Below, piece by piece: positions 49,627 through 59,055 of a stretch of DNA of 64,000 nucleotides. Below the pieces are notes generated by a model. The model was not told the origin of the DNA. It searched no databases and worked only from the letters and a program-made list of their open reading frames with translations. Made by a program: the position numbers and the translations under genes. Location of the stretch: positions 1 to 64,000 of the forward strand of contig CAZFJL010000005.1 of NCBI GenBank assembly GCA_964518905.1, given 5' to 3'. Position 1 is the first letter of the stretch. The number at the start of each line of letters is the position of its first letter. The DNA is from RDYZ01 sp964518905. GTDB taxonomy: Bacteria > Cyanobacteriota > Cyanobacteriia > Cyanobacteriales > Geitlerinemataceae.

Positions 49627-51462
49627 CTACAAGTTTTCAGAGGCGATATGTAACTTATCGAACCGCATTTGCCGACAAACCTCATAAACGGCCATTCCCG
49701 TAGCAACAGATACATTTAAGCTGGGGGTTCGCCCATTGAGCGGGACGGAGATCAACATGTCACAATTCTTCTGAGTCAGTAGGTTGAGCCCGTTTCCTTC
49801 GGAACCCAGAACCAGCACTGTGGGTGTGTCAAATTTAACTTCGTTAACCTGATGATCAGCTTTTTCTGATAGGCCATAGATCCAGAAACCCGCTTCTTTG
49901 AGGGTCTCTAGACTGCGCGAGAGATTAACGACCCGTGCTACCGAGAGATTATCGAGCGCTCCTGCGGCGACTTTCATCACAGTCGAGGTGACACCCACGG
50001 CACGGCGCTGGGGAATGACGAGACCCTGGGCTCCCATTGCTTCAGCGGTACGGGCGATCGCGCCGAGATTGTGCGGGTCTGTGATGCCATCTGCGACCAA
50101 GATGATCGGGCGCTCGCTGGCCTCTTTGGCCTTAAGGATTAGCTTGTCGAGTTCTTCGTAGTCGTAGGGAGCAACTTGGGCGGCGACGCCTTGGTGCGTT
50201 GCGCCGTCGGTCATACGATCGAGCCAGGTGTATGAGACTTCGTCGATCGTGGCCCCGTTGGCCTTGGCTTCGTTGAGCTTCTCGTGAAATTTATCGGTGT
50301 GGCGTAGTTGTGATACGACCCACACTTTATTGAGCGATCGCTCACTTTCGATCGCGCTCAAGACAGTATGACGACCGTAGATCAAATCGAGATCGCCGGG
50401 TGTGTCGTTTCCTTCAGAGCCTTGTTCGCTGTGAATCGGGCGTACTTCCACTTCGTTAGGCTCAAAGCGATCACCGAACTGGCTACCACCTTGCTGACCG
50501 TAGGGTTTGCGATCTCGATCGCCACCTTGCTTGCCATAGGGCTTGCGATCCCGGTTGCCGCCTTGTTTGCCATAGGGTTTGCGATCCCGGTCGCCATAAG
50601 GCTTACGATCCCGGTCTCCGCCTCCACCTTGTTGGCCATAAGGCTTGCGATCTCGGTCTCCGTAACGATCTGACTTGCCGTAGGGCTTGCGATCCCGGTC
50701 ATCACCTTGCTGTCCGTAGGGCTTGCGATCGCGGTCACGATCGTCGTAACGCTCGGGCTTGCCGTAGGGCTTACGATCGCGGTCGCCGCCGCCACCCTGC
50801 TGACCGTAAGGCTTGCGATCCCGGTCGCCATAACGATCCGGTTTGCCGTAGGGCTTGCGATCCCGGTCGCCGCCGCCGCCACCCTGCTGGCCGTAGGGTT
50901 TGCGATCCCGATCGCCGTAGCGATCCGGTTTGCCATAGGGCTTGCGATCGCGATCGCCGCCGCCACCCTGCTGACCGTAGGGTTTGCGATCGCGATCGCC
51001 GTAGCGATCCGGTTTACCGTAGGGCTTACGATCGCGATCGCCGCCGCCACCCTGCTGACCGTAGGGTTTGCGATCTCGGTCATCACCCTGCTGTCCGTAG
51101 GGCTTACGATCGCGATTTCCGCCGCCACCCTGTTGACCGTAAGGTTTGCGATCTCGGTCGCCGTAGCGATCCGGTTTGCCGTAAGGTTTGCGATCTCGGT
51201 CGCCGCCTTGCTGAACATAAGGCTTGCGATCCCGGTCACCGTAGCGATCTTGCTTGCCGTAGGGCTTGCGATCGCGATCGCCGCCGCCGCCCTGCTGACC
51301 GTAAGGTTGACGATCGTGATCGCCACGATCACCATAAGATTTGCGATCGTCTCGGTCTCGTGAACGATCGCGATCGCCGTAAGAGTTGGAATCGTTAGAA
51401 GAATTATCAGAAGGAGGGGTCATGAATGGCCTCGAAAAGGGTGAATGCTGAGTGGTCGTCAT
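49627..51462 (-). CDS. rlmB: RlmB/TrmH-type rRNA 2'-O-methyltransferase with long RGG-like repeat tail
   Basis: The C-terminal 255 residues (from about 357) are a normal SpoU-family enzyme: substrate-binding LIYGRHTVLSAI, then LVADGITDPHNLGAIARTAE, VLGSEGNGL and SVPLNGRTPSLNVSVATGMA, the last three being the SPOUT motifs. This family methylates G2251 of 23S rRNA. The N-terminal 330 residues are almost wholly a repeat of about 14 residues, consensus DRDRKPYGQQGGGG or DRDRKPYGKPDRY, 20 or more copies. This is a charged, disordered, RGG-like RNA-binding tail. Downstream of the mini-III gene on the same strand. An in-frame ATG 13 codons on is an alternative start. Confidence 0.9.
   Translation of the reverse strand: MTTTQHSPFSRPFMTPPSDNSSNDSNSYGDRDRSRDRDDRKSYGDRGDHDRQPYGQQGGGGDRDRKPYGKQDRYGDRDRKPYVQQGGDRDRKPYGKPDRYGDRDRKPYGQQGGGGNRDRKPYGQQGDDRDRKPYGQQGGGGDRDRKPYGKPDRYGDRDRKPYGQQGGGGDRDRKPYGKPDRYGDRDRKPYGQQGGGGGDRDRKPYGKPDRYGDRDRKPYGQQGGGGDRDRKPYGKPERYDDRDRDRKPYGQQGDDRDRKPYGKSDRYGDRDRKPYGQQGGGGDRDRKPYGDRDRKPYGKQGGNRDRKPYGKQGGDRDRKPYGQQGGSQFGDRFEPNEVEVRPIHSEQGSEGNDTPGDLDLIYGRHTVLSAIESERSLNKVWVVSQLRHTDKFHEKLNEAKANGATIDEVSYTWLDRMTDGATHQGVAAQVAPYDYEELDKLILKAKEASERPIILVADGITDPHNLGAIARTAEAMGAQGLVIPQRRAVGVTSTVMKVAAGALDNLSVARVVNLSRSLETLKEAGFWIYGLSEKADHQVNEVKFDTPTVLVLGSEGNGLNLLTQKNCDMLISVPLNGRTPSLNVSVATGMAVYEVCRQMRFDKLHIASENL
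50490..51330. repeat. 42-base tandem repeat inside rlmB
   Basis: Tandem array with a period near 42 bases, interrupted by single units of other length. Each unit contains TTGCGATC and GGTTTGC/GGGCTTGC-like stretches, and HIP1-like GCGATCG variants. Boundaries are approximate. The array stays in frame, and because its unit length is divisible by three, the antisense strand is also free of stops in places, producing hydrophobic shadow frames. Confidence 0.85.
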
Positions 51463-51753
51463 AAAGGTCGCGAAGAACGAAGCATCGATACAAATCGACT
51501 CATCGAGCTACACGTAACTGACGAATGGAAAATCAATCAATGAGTCTTGGAAGCCCTAGATAACGCTAACGACTCGAACGATGGTTAGTTGAAGCGTGGC
51601 GATGGATCGTGGCCATCTGCGATTATGCCTCGGAGGGCAATTCCCGAATCTAGGATCGGTTACGAAAATCAAACGTGTCTTTCCTAAGCGGTCTACTCTG
51701 TTACAACTAATGGGTCTCGACGGCAACGCTGTGGATAGAAAACAACAATCCGG

Positions 51754-52167
51754 TTACACGTTCCGATCAATTCCGGTTAAATCAAGCCAGCCCATAACTT
51801 CATTGAGGCGGTTCCCATCGCACAGGTATAAATAGCCAACAAGGGCTTCAAGACTCGTTGCCCGTTGATAGGTTGTGCGATTGGTTCGCCGAGGGACGCG
51901 TCCTGTTGCGTTACGTCCCCGCCGAACAACATCTAACTCTGTCTCGGATAGGGCCGACTCGATCGCATCGAGATGTTGGGCTTGCCGCTCTGCCCGAACC
52001 TGACTCACGACGCATCGATGATGATCGTTGAGTCGGCGAGGTGGCGATAAAAAGGCTTGTCGGACGTACAGCTCGTAGACAGCATCACCGATGTAGGCCA
52101 GAATCCCTGGTGCAACTAGGCGAGCTTCACGATCGCTGAGTGAGGCAGATAGCGGAAAAGCATTCAA
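51754..52167 (-). CDS. mrnC: mini-ribonuclease III
   Basis: A 137-residue catalytic RNase III domain without a double-stranded RNA-binding domain, used for 23S rRNA 3' and 5' maturation in bacteria that have it. Hallmarks are APGILAYIGDAVYELYVRQAFL (with the catalytic Asp), the segment VSQVRAERQA, and RATSLEALVGYLYLCDGN (with the catalytic Glu). Directly upstream of rlmB on the same strand, 291 bases away, the same neighbourhood (YazC-TrmH) as in Bacillus, so the two rRNA-maturation genes may be co-regulated. Confidence 0.92.
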   Translation of the reverse strand: MNAFPLSASLSDREARLVAPGILAYIGDAVYELYVRQAFLSPPRRLNDHHRCVVSQVRAERQAQHLDAIESALSETELDVVRRGRNATGRVPRRTNRTTYQRATSLEALVGYLYLCDGNRLNEVMGWLDLTGIDRNV

Positions 52168-52576
52168 GGGTGAATAGCGTCAGAGACAGCGGACAAATTA
52201 TCGTTCACAGGACAAGATGGCTAACGAAACGTCCTGGATTGCAAGACCAACGATTAGGTTATGGCCGTAAACGGATGACGTTCGGGTTGAGCCGGGGTAC
52301 TAACAATAACCGATCCTCCCCGAAATTGATCATCTAATTCCTAGTTGTTTGCAATGAACAACGGTGCAAAAGACTCTGATTTTGCCTCTCAAGGTTAATG
52401 ACCTATCGTCTCTCAATTCGAGATAGCCTGAAATTCTGCCCTAAAAATTCGACTGGGATAAATTTTAGCGGAAGCGCAAAAGCCTAAGCTCTGACAAGCA
52501 AAACGGTGATGCGATATACATCACAGCCGGAGTCAGGACTTTTAGCATTACGATTCCGCCAAAACAATACAGTGTC
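52168..52576. other. intergenic region without recognised features
   Basis: A 409-base gap between two minus-strand genes. The 3' flank of the STAS gene (52440-52576) is AT-rich with no clear terminator. No repeat or RNA signature was recognised. Confidence 0.3.
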
Positions 52577-52942
52577 TTAGCTCGATAGGTTGGTAACCGC
52601 TGCATCAACGGATTCTTGCAGCGATAGAAATTTTTCCAATCGCACAAGTTTTACCGTCTGTGTGACACGCGGATTGGTCACCACCTGTAAAACACCACCT
52701 TCTGTTTGAGCTTTCTTCACTAACTGCACCAAAGCCCCTAAACCAGAGCTATCGACAAAATCAATTTTCGATAGGTCTAGAATGATGTTGCTCGGCCCTT
52801 GCTCGACGAACTTATCCAAAGCCTTACGGAAGTTGGGCTCAGAAAAGGCATCCAGTAGGCCAGTTAAACGAAAAAGCTGATAGTTACTTTTGACTTCTCG
52901 CGTGCCTCGAAGGCTTACGGTCAAATTGAGCTGCTCGGGAAT
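52577..52942 (-). CDS. STAS domain protein (anti-sigma factor antagonist-like), probable AUU start
   Basis: A single STAS domain of about 121 residues; the domain fold of SpoIIAA. Hallmarks are LFRLTGLLDAFSEPNFRKAL, IILDLSKIDFVDSSGLGALVQL (the second Ser of DSSG is the phosphorylation site in antagonists), and LEKFLSLQESVDAAV. A partner kinase is not adjacent. Start: the conserved NLTVSLRG segment has no ATG upstream in frame. A purine-rich GAGGAGGAG (minus strand 52957-52949) lies six bases before ATT at 52942, so initiation probably occurs at AUU. A TTG at 52924 would lose six residues. Possibly part of a stress-response regulatory pathway. Confidence 0.85.
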   Translation of the reverse strand: MPEQLNLTVSLRGTREVKSNYQLFRLTGLLDAFSEPNFRKALDKFVEQGPSNIILDLSKIDFVDSSGLGALVQLVKKAQTEGGVLQVVTNPRVTQTVKLVRLEKFLSLQESVDAAVTNLSS

Positions 52943-53728
52943 GACTATCTCCTCCTCATAAGCGCACTAAGTTCAGACTCTTGGACACTCCTACGACCGG
53001 AAGTCGCAGGATTCCTGATTTCGTTCTTTACGACACATAAACCACAAGGGCTGCCGCCCAATAATCATAAGGGGTAGCAGTTGGTCGCGTTCAAAGTCAA
53101 CCAGGCATACTTTTAGCCTGATCCCAAGTGTCTCTCGGTACAGGTTTTCACTTTAATATTTTGATAATTATAAAGTGAAGATGGGCCGCATTCCGTCGGA
53201 GTGCTGGGTTTTTAACGAGGAAGTGCCCTACCCTCGAAGTATTACTACTTTCTAGCCATTCGCTTGGGGTCGCCCCAGAGTTTTGATTGTCGCGTGCTAG
53301 CGGTTTTTCAGCCTGTACTTAGGAAGCTAAGTCTAGCAAATGTTGGACAAGTCCAACGCGAAAACCTAGCCAAGCAATTCAGCGGGATTGGCTCCCGCAT
53401 ACAGCATAGTACAGCGATCGATTCATTCCCGATCGACTCAAAGCCGCTGCCGGTCGGTTCTGACCTTAATTGTGCTGGAATCATTCGGCTTGAGAAATTA
53501 ACCGCAATGGATGATAACAAGTCTCAAAGGCTCTTAGTTTGAGCGTTTTCTTGGATCGGCATGAAATTTCTAAATATCCGATACCTCCAAATTTTGCTCA
53601 ATCGTGAAGATGTGTAAAGATTTAAGGACAATCAAGAACAATGCTGTTTGAGATCGGTCAGGCGTCAAATTTGATTGCAAAACACTGCAAGCTTTCTGAT
53701 CTCGGCTGTTTCCTCGCTTTTTAATTTC
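52943..53728. other. long intergenic region upstream of two divergent genes
   Basis: A 786-base gap between STAS and the UbiH-like gene. At 53147-53155 and 53171-53179 TTCACTTTA and TAAAGTGAA make a 9-bp stem with a 15-base AT-rich loop. The region 53180-53560 has no gene that I can support (a short plus-strand frame at 53264-53542 looks random). A small RNA is possible but no family was recognised. Confidence 0.35.
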
Positions 53729-55048
53729 ATGACAGTAGACCTTTCCACTCAGAGAACCCGCGATCTCGACCCCTCGCCGATGGAGGCGCGATCGTTGCCG
53801 TCAAGGCTGGATTGCGATGTGGCGATCGTCGGTGGCGGCGTGGTGGGGATGACGCTGGCCTGTGCGCTGGGGCGATCGGGTCTGCGGGTGATGATGATCG
53901 ACGCGCAGACGATGCGGGAGGCGGCAAATCGGCAAAATGTGTATGCGATTTCGCTGCTATCGGGTCGGATTTTTGCGGGCTTGGGTGTCTGGGATCAGAT
54001 CTTGCCCCAGATATCGACGTTTACCAAGATTGTTTTATCAGATGGCGATCGCGCGAATCGTGTCACGTTTCAGCCGACCGATCTCGGGGCTTGCTCGGAA
54101 CTTGATCCTCTGGGCTATGTGGCGGAGCATCAGCCGATTCTGGAAGCGCTGCACGCTCGGTTTGCCGATCGCGAAACGCTGACCTCAATCGCGCCTGCCC
54201 AGGTGCAACATCTCACCCAGTTTGACGATCGCGCCGAGCTGACGCTTGAGGTGGAGGGTCAGACGCGAACCATTACGGCGCAGCTTGTGGTGGCGGCAGA
54301 TGGGGCGCGATCGCAGCTTCGTCAGGCGGCGGGCATCACGCAAACCGGCTGGAAATATTGGCAGTCCTGCGTCACGTTCAAAGTCAAAGCCCGCCAGTCG
54401 CAGCAATCCCACCAAAATGTCGCCTACGAGAAATTTCGGACGCAGGGGCCGTTTGCGATTTTGCCGCTGACGGGCGATCGGTGCAATGTGGTTTGGACGC
54501 TGCCCCATGCGGAGGCCAAGGCCGTCATGGCTCTCGATGACGCGGCCTTTAACGCAGCGATGCGCGAACATTTTGGCGATCATATGGGCGAGTTAGAGAT
54601 CCTTAGCCCGCGTCGGCTGTTCCCGGTACAGCTTATGCAAAGCCAGCGTTATGCGACCCCGCGTTTTGTCCTTGCGGGGGATGCGGCTCATTGCTGTCAT
54701 CCCGTGGGCGGACAGGGGGTGAATTTGGGGATTCGCGATGCGGCGGCGCTGGCGGAGGTGTTGAGCGAGGCCGATCGTGCGGGCGAAGATCTTGGATCGA
54801 TCGCGGTTCTGAAGCGCTATGAGCGCTGGCGCAAGCTGGAAAATTGGGTGGTATTAGGGTTTACCGATATCCTCGATCGGCTGTTCTCGAATGAGATCTG
54901 GCCGCTGGTGATGGCGCGACAAATCGGGTTCTGGAGCTTAACGGCGATCGCGCCGATCCGTCGCCTTGCGCTGCAATTAATGACGGGCGGACTTGGACGT
55001 CAGCCCAAAATTTCAGTGGCAGATCAGGCCGATGAGCATTCAGGCTAA
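53729..55048 (+). CDS. FAD-dependent UbiH/COQ6-family hydroxylase
   Basis: A flavoprotein monooxygenase. The FAD-binding GGGVVGMTLACALGRSGLRV near residue 30, DGARSQLR (the DG motif) near residue 190, and GDAAHCCHPVGGQGVNLGIRDAAAL near residue 330 are the three hallmarks of class A hydroxylases. In bacteria with ubiquinone this family hydroxylates the ring. Cyanobacteria make plastoquinone and phylloquinone instead, so the substrate is uncertain, possibly a quinone precursor. Start at ATG 53729; the frame is open earlier. 439 residues. Confidence 0.87.
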   Translation: MTVDLSTQRTRDLDPSPMEARSLPSRLDCDVAIVGGGVVGMTLACALGRSGLRVMMIDAQTMREAANRQNVYAISLLSGRIFAGLGVWDQILPQISTFTKIVLSDGDRANRVTFQPTDLGACSELDPLGYVAEHQPILEALHARFADRETLTSIAPAQVQHLTQFDDRAELTLEVEGQTRTITAQLVVAADGARSQLRQAAGITQTGWKYWQSCVTFKVKARQSQQSHQNVAYEKFRTQGPFAILPLTGDRCNVVWTLPHAEAKAVMALDDAAFNAAMREHFGDHMGELEILSPRRLFPVQLMQSQRYATPRFVLAGDAAHCCHPVGGQGVNLGIRDAAALAEVLSEADRAGEDLGSIAVLKRYERWRKLENWVVLGFTDILDRLFSNEIWPLVMARQIGFWSLTAIAPIRRLALQLMTGGLGRQPKISVADQADEHSG

Positions 55049-55145
55049 AGCCGGTCGGTTAAGGTGCGGGAGATCAATGGTCTATTCGGAAACCTTCACG
55101 GCATAGACCATTAATTTTATTGATCCTGCTGATGAGTCTTTCGTT

Positions 55146-56942
55146 CTAGCTATCGAGGGTTTCATCCGCTTCGAGGCCGCCCGGTGTGCCGGAAAAGACC
55201 AAACCGCGTGTCACATCGACCGTGATAATCGCACCATCCGCAATCAAACGGGTGGCATTTTTCAGACCGACGATCGCCGGTTTGCCCAACTGAGCGCAGA
55301 TTGTCGCCGTATGACCATTGAGGTTTTCATCCTCGACAATCACAACCGCCGCTTTTTTGATGGTTTCGATGTAGTCAGCATTCGTTGTCGCTGTCACAAG
55401 GATATCGCCATCATTAAAGTGGACTGCCGCGCGGATATCTTCCACAATTCGCGCCGATGCACCGATCGTGCCGCGAATCTCGCCCAAGCCCGTTCCCTGT
55501 CCCAGGAGCGCCGTCACGACTTCCACCTTGACGAGATCGGTTGATCCCGAGACACCGCGCAGCGTTCCAGCCGTCATCACGACCAGATCACCTTCGGACA
55601 CGAGATCGCCTTCAAGCGCGACGTTAATTGCGGCTTGGAAGGTTTGCGAGGTTGAGGGTAAATCCAGTACCAGCAGGGTACGCACGCCCCAGACAAGCTG
55701 GAGTTGCCGTGCCACGTTGATGTGGGGCGTGATCGCCAAAATCGGAGTGTACGGACGGAATTTCGAGACGTTCCGAGCGGTTGCGCCGCTCTTGGTAAGC
55801 GTCATGATTGCCGAAGCATCGAGCAGGTGTGAGATCTGGCCGACGGATTGGCTGATCGCATTGGGGATCGATCGCCCGGATTCTTCGGCGGAGACCACAT
55901 TACGGGTGATCGTGTCGTTTTCGATGCGACAGGCGATCGTGGCCATCGTCTCGACAGCCTTGACCGGGAAATCGCCGACAGCGGTTTCGTTAGACAGCAT
56001 CACCGCGTCTGTACCATCCAGAATTGCGTTTGCCACGTCGGAAATCTCCGCACGGGTCGCACGCGGATTCGAGACCATGCTATCGAGCATCTGGGTGGCC
56101 GTGATCACCGGGATGCCAAAGCGGTTGGCCGTCCGAATCAACTGTTTTTGCAACAGAGGGACATCTTCGGCGGGAAGTTCAACGCCGAGGTCGCCCCGCG
56201 CTACCATGACGCCATCACTGAGCGAGAGGATTTCTTCCATCTGCTCGATCGCTTCGTGTTTTTCGATCTTGACGATCACCGGGACATTTTTCCCCGCGCT
56301 AGCGATCAGCTCTTTAATTTCCAGCACATCTTGGGGATTGCGCACAAAGCTCAAGGCCACCCAATCGACACCTTGGTCTAGACCAAACATCAGATCTTCA
56401 CGATCTTTATCGGTCATGGCCTTAACCGACAGGTAGACCCCTGGAAAATTCACGCCCTTGTTATTGGAGAGCTTGCCGCCAACCGTGGTGCGACAAAAAA
56501 GCTCGCCCGACTTGGGATCGGTCTTTTCCACGCACATCTCGACCCGTCCATCGTCGAGCAGGATGATCGATCCCTCGGGAACTTCTCGCGCGAGCGGTTC
56601 GTAGGTGATCGACGACATGTGCTGAGTGCCGAGCACCTGGTTGCTCGTCAGAATAAAGGGATCGCCGTCACGCAGGACGATCGAGCCTTGCTCAAACTTG
56701 CCGAGGCGAATTTTGGGGCCTTGGAGATCTTGCAAAATGCCAACGGGCTGATTCAACTCAAAGGAAAGCTGACGAATCGTCCGAATGTTGCGCTGATGAT
56801 CTTCGTGGGTTCCGTGAGAAAAGTTGAGCCGAAGGGTGGTAGCCCCTGCCAAGATCAACTCGCGAAGGACATCGGGATCGCTAGTGGCGGGTCCGATCGT
56901 CGCCACGATTTTCGCCCGGCGCAGGGGGGATTTCAATACCAT
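55146..56942 (-). CDS. pyk: pyruvate kinase with C-terminal PEP-utiliser-like domain
   Basis: Makes ATP and pyruvate from phosphoenolpyruvate. Hallmarks: KIVATIGPATSDPDVLREL at the N terminus, LRLNFSHGTHEDH, VIVKIEKHEAIEQMEEIL (active-site Lys), MVARGDLGVELP and ATQMLDSM. The first 470 residues are the standard A, B and C domains. Residues about 490-590 add a PEPut-like domain (GDILVTATTNADYIETIK, GHTATICAQLGKPAIVG), which lacks the phospho-His needed for phosphotransfer by eye. This longer form is known in cyanobacteria and Bacillus. Starts MVLKSPLRRAKIVATIG. Confidence 0.97.
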   Translation of the reverse strand: MVLKSPLRRAKIVATIGPATSDPDVLRELILAGATTLRLNFSHGTHEDHQRNIRTIRQLSFELNQPVGILQDLQGPKIRLGKFEQGSIVLRDGDPFILTSNQVLGTQHMSSITYEPLAREVPEGSIILLDDGRVEMCVEKTDPKSGELFCRTTVGGKLSNNKGVNFPGVYLSVKAMTDKDREDLMFGLDQGVDWVALSFVRNPQDVLEIKELIASAGKNVPVIVKIEKHEAIEQMEEILSLSDGVMVARGDLGVELPAEDVPLLQKQLIRTANRFGIPVITATQMLDSMVSNPRATRAEISDVANAILDGTDAVMLSNETAVGDFPVKAVETMATIACRIENDTITRNVVSAEESGRSIPNAISQSVGQISHLLDASAIMTLTKSGATARNVSKFRPYTPILAITPHINVARQLQLVWGVRTLLVLDLPSTSQTFQAAINVALEGDLVSEGDLVVMTAGTLRGVSGSTDLVKVEVVTALLGQGTGLGEIRGTIGASARIVEDIRAAVHFNDGDILVTATTNADYIETIKKAAVVIVEDENLNGHTATICAQLGKPAIVGLKNATRLIADGAIITVDVTRGLVFSGTPGGLEADETLDS

Positions 56943-57140
56943 TGAACTCTAGTGACTCTAAAAAAATCTAAAGGAGACGGGGTCTGCTTGCTGCTAGTGT
57001 CTCATGAAGGATTGCGTTTTCTGAGATAACTTTGAGGCGACGATCGCTGTAGCAAAAGACGCCACCAACCTGTTAGCCAGTTCGGTGAGGGGATGGATTG
57101 CAATGATCGGGTCTCCGTCGCAAATGGTCTCAATCTCGGT

Positions 57141-57533
57141 CTAAAGCGCAGCAATGCAGTCGATCTCGACGAGCACGTCTTTCGGTAAGCGCGACACTTC
57201 GACGCAGGCACGCGCGGGGGCAGTGGCGTCGTCAAAGTAGCGAGCGTAGACCTCGTTCACCGCTGCAAAGTCGTTCATATCAGCCAAAAAGACGGTGGTT
57301 TTGACCACGTGCTGAAAGCTGGCTCCGGAGGCTTTGAGGACAGCGGCTAGGTTGGCCATGACCTGCTCAGTTTGACCGGCCACATTTTCGGTGTGGACGA
57401 TCTGGGAGGTGGCGGGATCGATCGCGATTTGACCGGCGGCGAAAATAAAGCGTCCGCTGGCGGCGATCGCCTGGTTATAAGGGCCGACGGGTGCAGGGGC
57501 GTCGTCGGTACGAATGACGTCTCGGGTACTCAT
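57141..57533 (-). CDS. ridA: RidA family enamine/imine deaminase
   Basis: A 130-residue protein of the RidA (YjgF) family, which hydrolyses reactive enamines and imines released by PLP enzymes such as threonine dehydratase. Hallmarks are the start MSTRDVIRTDDAPAPVGPYN, GQIAIDPATSQIV, ASFQHVVKTTVFLADMNDF and the catalytic Arg in RACVEVSRLPKDVLVEI. Trimeric by family. Divided by 198 bases from the pyk gene on the same strand. No terminator was identified in between. Confidence 0.94.
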   Translation of the reverse strand: MSTRDVIRTDDAPAPVGPYNQAIAASGRFIFAAGQIAIDPATSQIVHTENVAGQTEQVMANLAAVLKASGASFQHVVKTTVFLADMNDFAAVNEVYARYFDDATAPARACVEVSRLPKDVLVEIDCIAAL

Positions 57534-57608
57534 ACGGAGAATAATGGCGAAGGGTAATGAATAAAAAGCGGGTTGAAGTCAACTTTCATCATTGACAACA
57601 ATCGTTCA

Positions 57609-57705
57609 GGATTTACGCAAGGGGGGTTAGATGTCCGACTGCTCACATTGTCCTGAGATTGAGAACAGAGACGGCTCGTTCAGAAGTCGGACTTCTGCGT
57701 AAGTC
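57609..57705. repeat. dispersed repeat, GAAGTCGGACTTC family (copy 1)
   Basis: About 97 bases. Ends are GGATTTACGCA and TGCGTAAGTC, an imperfect terminal inverted repeat. The inner segment from 57673 to 57698 is identical for 26 bases to 61246-61271. A third related piece is the terminator region at 25091-25143. Lies in the gap between ridA and purD. Confidence 0.8.
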
Positions 57706-57777
57706 TTATCGTTGAAAGCGTGGGTATGAGTGGCTTACCATCCCCACGGCTCTGCGCTTTGTCGGCAAATCGCTATC

Positions 57778-59055
57778 CTAACGGATGCGGTAGCCAATGT
57801 CGCGACGATAGTAGCTGCCCTCGAACTGAACCGATTCGACGGCGGCGTAGGTTTTGGCGATCGCCGCTTCAAAGTTATCCGCGACGGAGGTAACCCCCAA
57901 GACGCGCCCGCCCGAGGTTTGCAGTTCGCCCCGTTTAATTTCCGTTCCCGCATGGAAGACCACGGCATCTTGAGCCTCCGCCATGTCGATCCCGGAGATG
58001 GACTTACCCTTTTCGTAATCATCCGGGTAGCCACCCGAGGCCAACACCACGCAAACTGAGACGCCGTCGCTCCAGACGAGCGGATCGAGCTGGGCGAGAC
58101 GTTTTTGGACGCAGGCAAGCAAGACCCGATCGAGCGGCGTTTCGAGTAGAGGTAAGACGGCCTGAGTTTCGGGATCACCGAAGCGGCAGTTAAATTCCAG
58201 CACCTTGGCGCTACCATCCTCGGCCACCATCAAACCGGCATACAGCACGCCGCAAAAGTCGATCCCGCGTGCTTTGAAGGCGTTGACCGTCGGTTGCAAA
58301 ATCTCACGCTGGACGCGATCGAGCTGCTCGCTCGATAACAGCGGCGTCGGGGCATAAACTCCCATCCCGCCGGTATTTGCGCCGGTATCTCCTTCGCCGA
58401 TTTGCTTGTGATCCTGAGCCGGGAGCAGCGGGATAACCGTTTCACCATCGGTCAAGGCCAAAACCGAAACCTCTTGACCGGTCAAAAATTCTTCGATGAC
58501 GATCGTCTCACCCGCTGCGCCGAACTTGCCGCTAAAAATGGTCTCGATCGCCGCGATCGCTTCATTCTCGCTGGCCGCCACGACCACACCTTTACCCGCC
58601 GCTAGACCGTCCGCCTTGACGACGATCGGCGATCCCATTTGGCGCACATAGGCGATCGCCTCGTCTTTGCGATCCGCCGTGAAACTCTGCGACGCCGCCG
58701 TCGGAACGCCAGCTTCGGCCATCAGCGCCTTCGCCCAGGCTTTACTCGACTCGATTTGCGCCCCGTCCTGGGTCGGGCCAAACACGGGGATTCCTTCCGA
58801 CTTGAGGCGATCGGCCAAACCCGCAGCAAGCGGAGCTTCGGGGCCAATAATCACCAAGCCCGCGCCTTGCACGAGGGCAAATCGCGCAATCCCATCAAAA
58901 TCAGAAACGGACATGGCCACATTTTGGCAATTCGCTAGCGTTGCCGTGCCGCCATTTCCCGGAATGCAAAACACGCCGTTAATATTTGGCGATCGCAGCA
59001 ACGACCAGGCCAATGCGTGCTCGCGTCCTCCATTTCCGATCACAATCGCTCTCAC
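57778..59055 (-). CDS. purD: phosphoribosylamine-glycine ligase
   Basis: GARS, the second enzyme of purine synthesis: joins glycine to 5-phosphoribosylamine with ATP. Hallmarks: N-terminal IGNGGREHALAWSL (residues 5-18), ATP-grasp fold from about 100 to 330 with VVKADGLAAGKGVVVA, TGGMGVYAPTP and EFNCRFGDPETQAVLPLL, and the C-terminal domain ending near QFEGSYYRRDIGYR. 425 residues is normal. Starts MRAIVIGNGG. Monocistronic. Confidence 0.97.
   Translation of the reverse strand: MRAIVIGNGGREHALAWSLLRSPNINGVFCIPGNGGTATLANCQNVAMSVSDFDGIARFALVQGAGLVIIGPEAPLAAGLADRLKSEGIPVFGPTQDGAQIESSKAWAKALMAEAGVPTAASQSFTADRKDEAIAYVRQMGSPIVVKADGLAAGKGVVVAASENEAIAAIETIFSGKFGAAGETIVIEEFLTGQEVSVLALTDGETVIPLLPAQDHKQIGEGDTGANTGGMGVYAPTPLLSSEQLDRVQREILQPTVNAFKARGIDFCGVLYAGLMVAEDGSAKVLEFNCRFGDPETQAVLPLLETPLDRVLLACVQKRLAQLDPLVWSDGVSVCVVLASGGYPDDYEKGKSISGIDMAEAQDAVVFHAGTEIKRGELQTSGGRVLGVTSVADNFEAAIAKTYAAVESVQFEGSYYRRDIGYRIR

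Noticed and set aside
50490..51330. CRISPR-like regular repeats
   Set aside because: The units are contiguous and in frame with rlmB, with no unique spacers, so this is a coding tandem repeat.
50382..51363. Long open frames on both strands over the rlmB repeat region, including hydrophobic ones
   Set aside because: They follow from the 42-base repeat being a multiple of three and poor in stop triplets. The products are periodic shadows without family similarity; the RlmB frame runs into a normal enzyme domain.
53264..53542. A 92-codon plus-strand frame in the STAS/hydroxylase gap
   Set aside because: No start signal, no recognisable motif and an ordinary length for chance frames.
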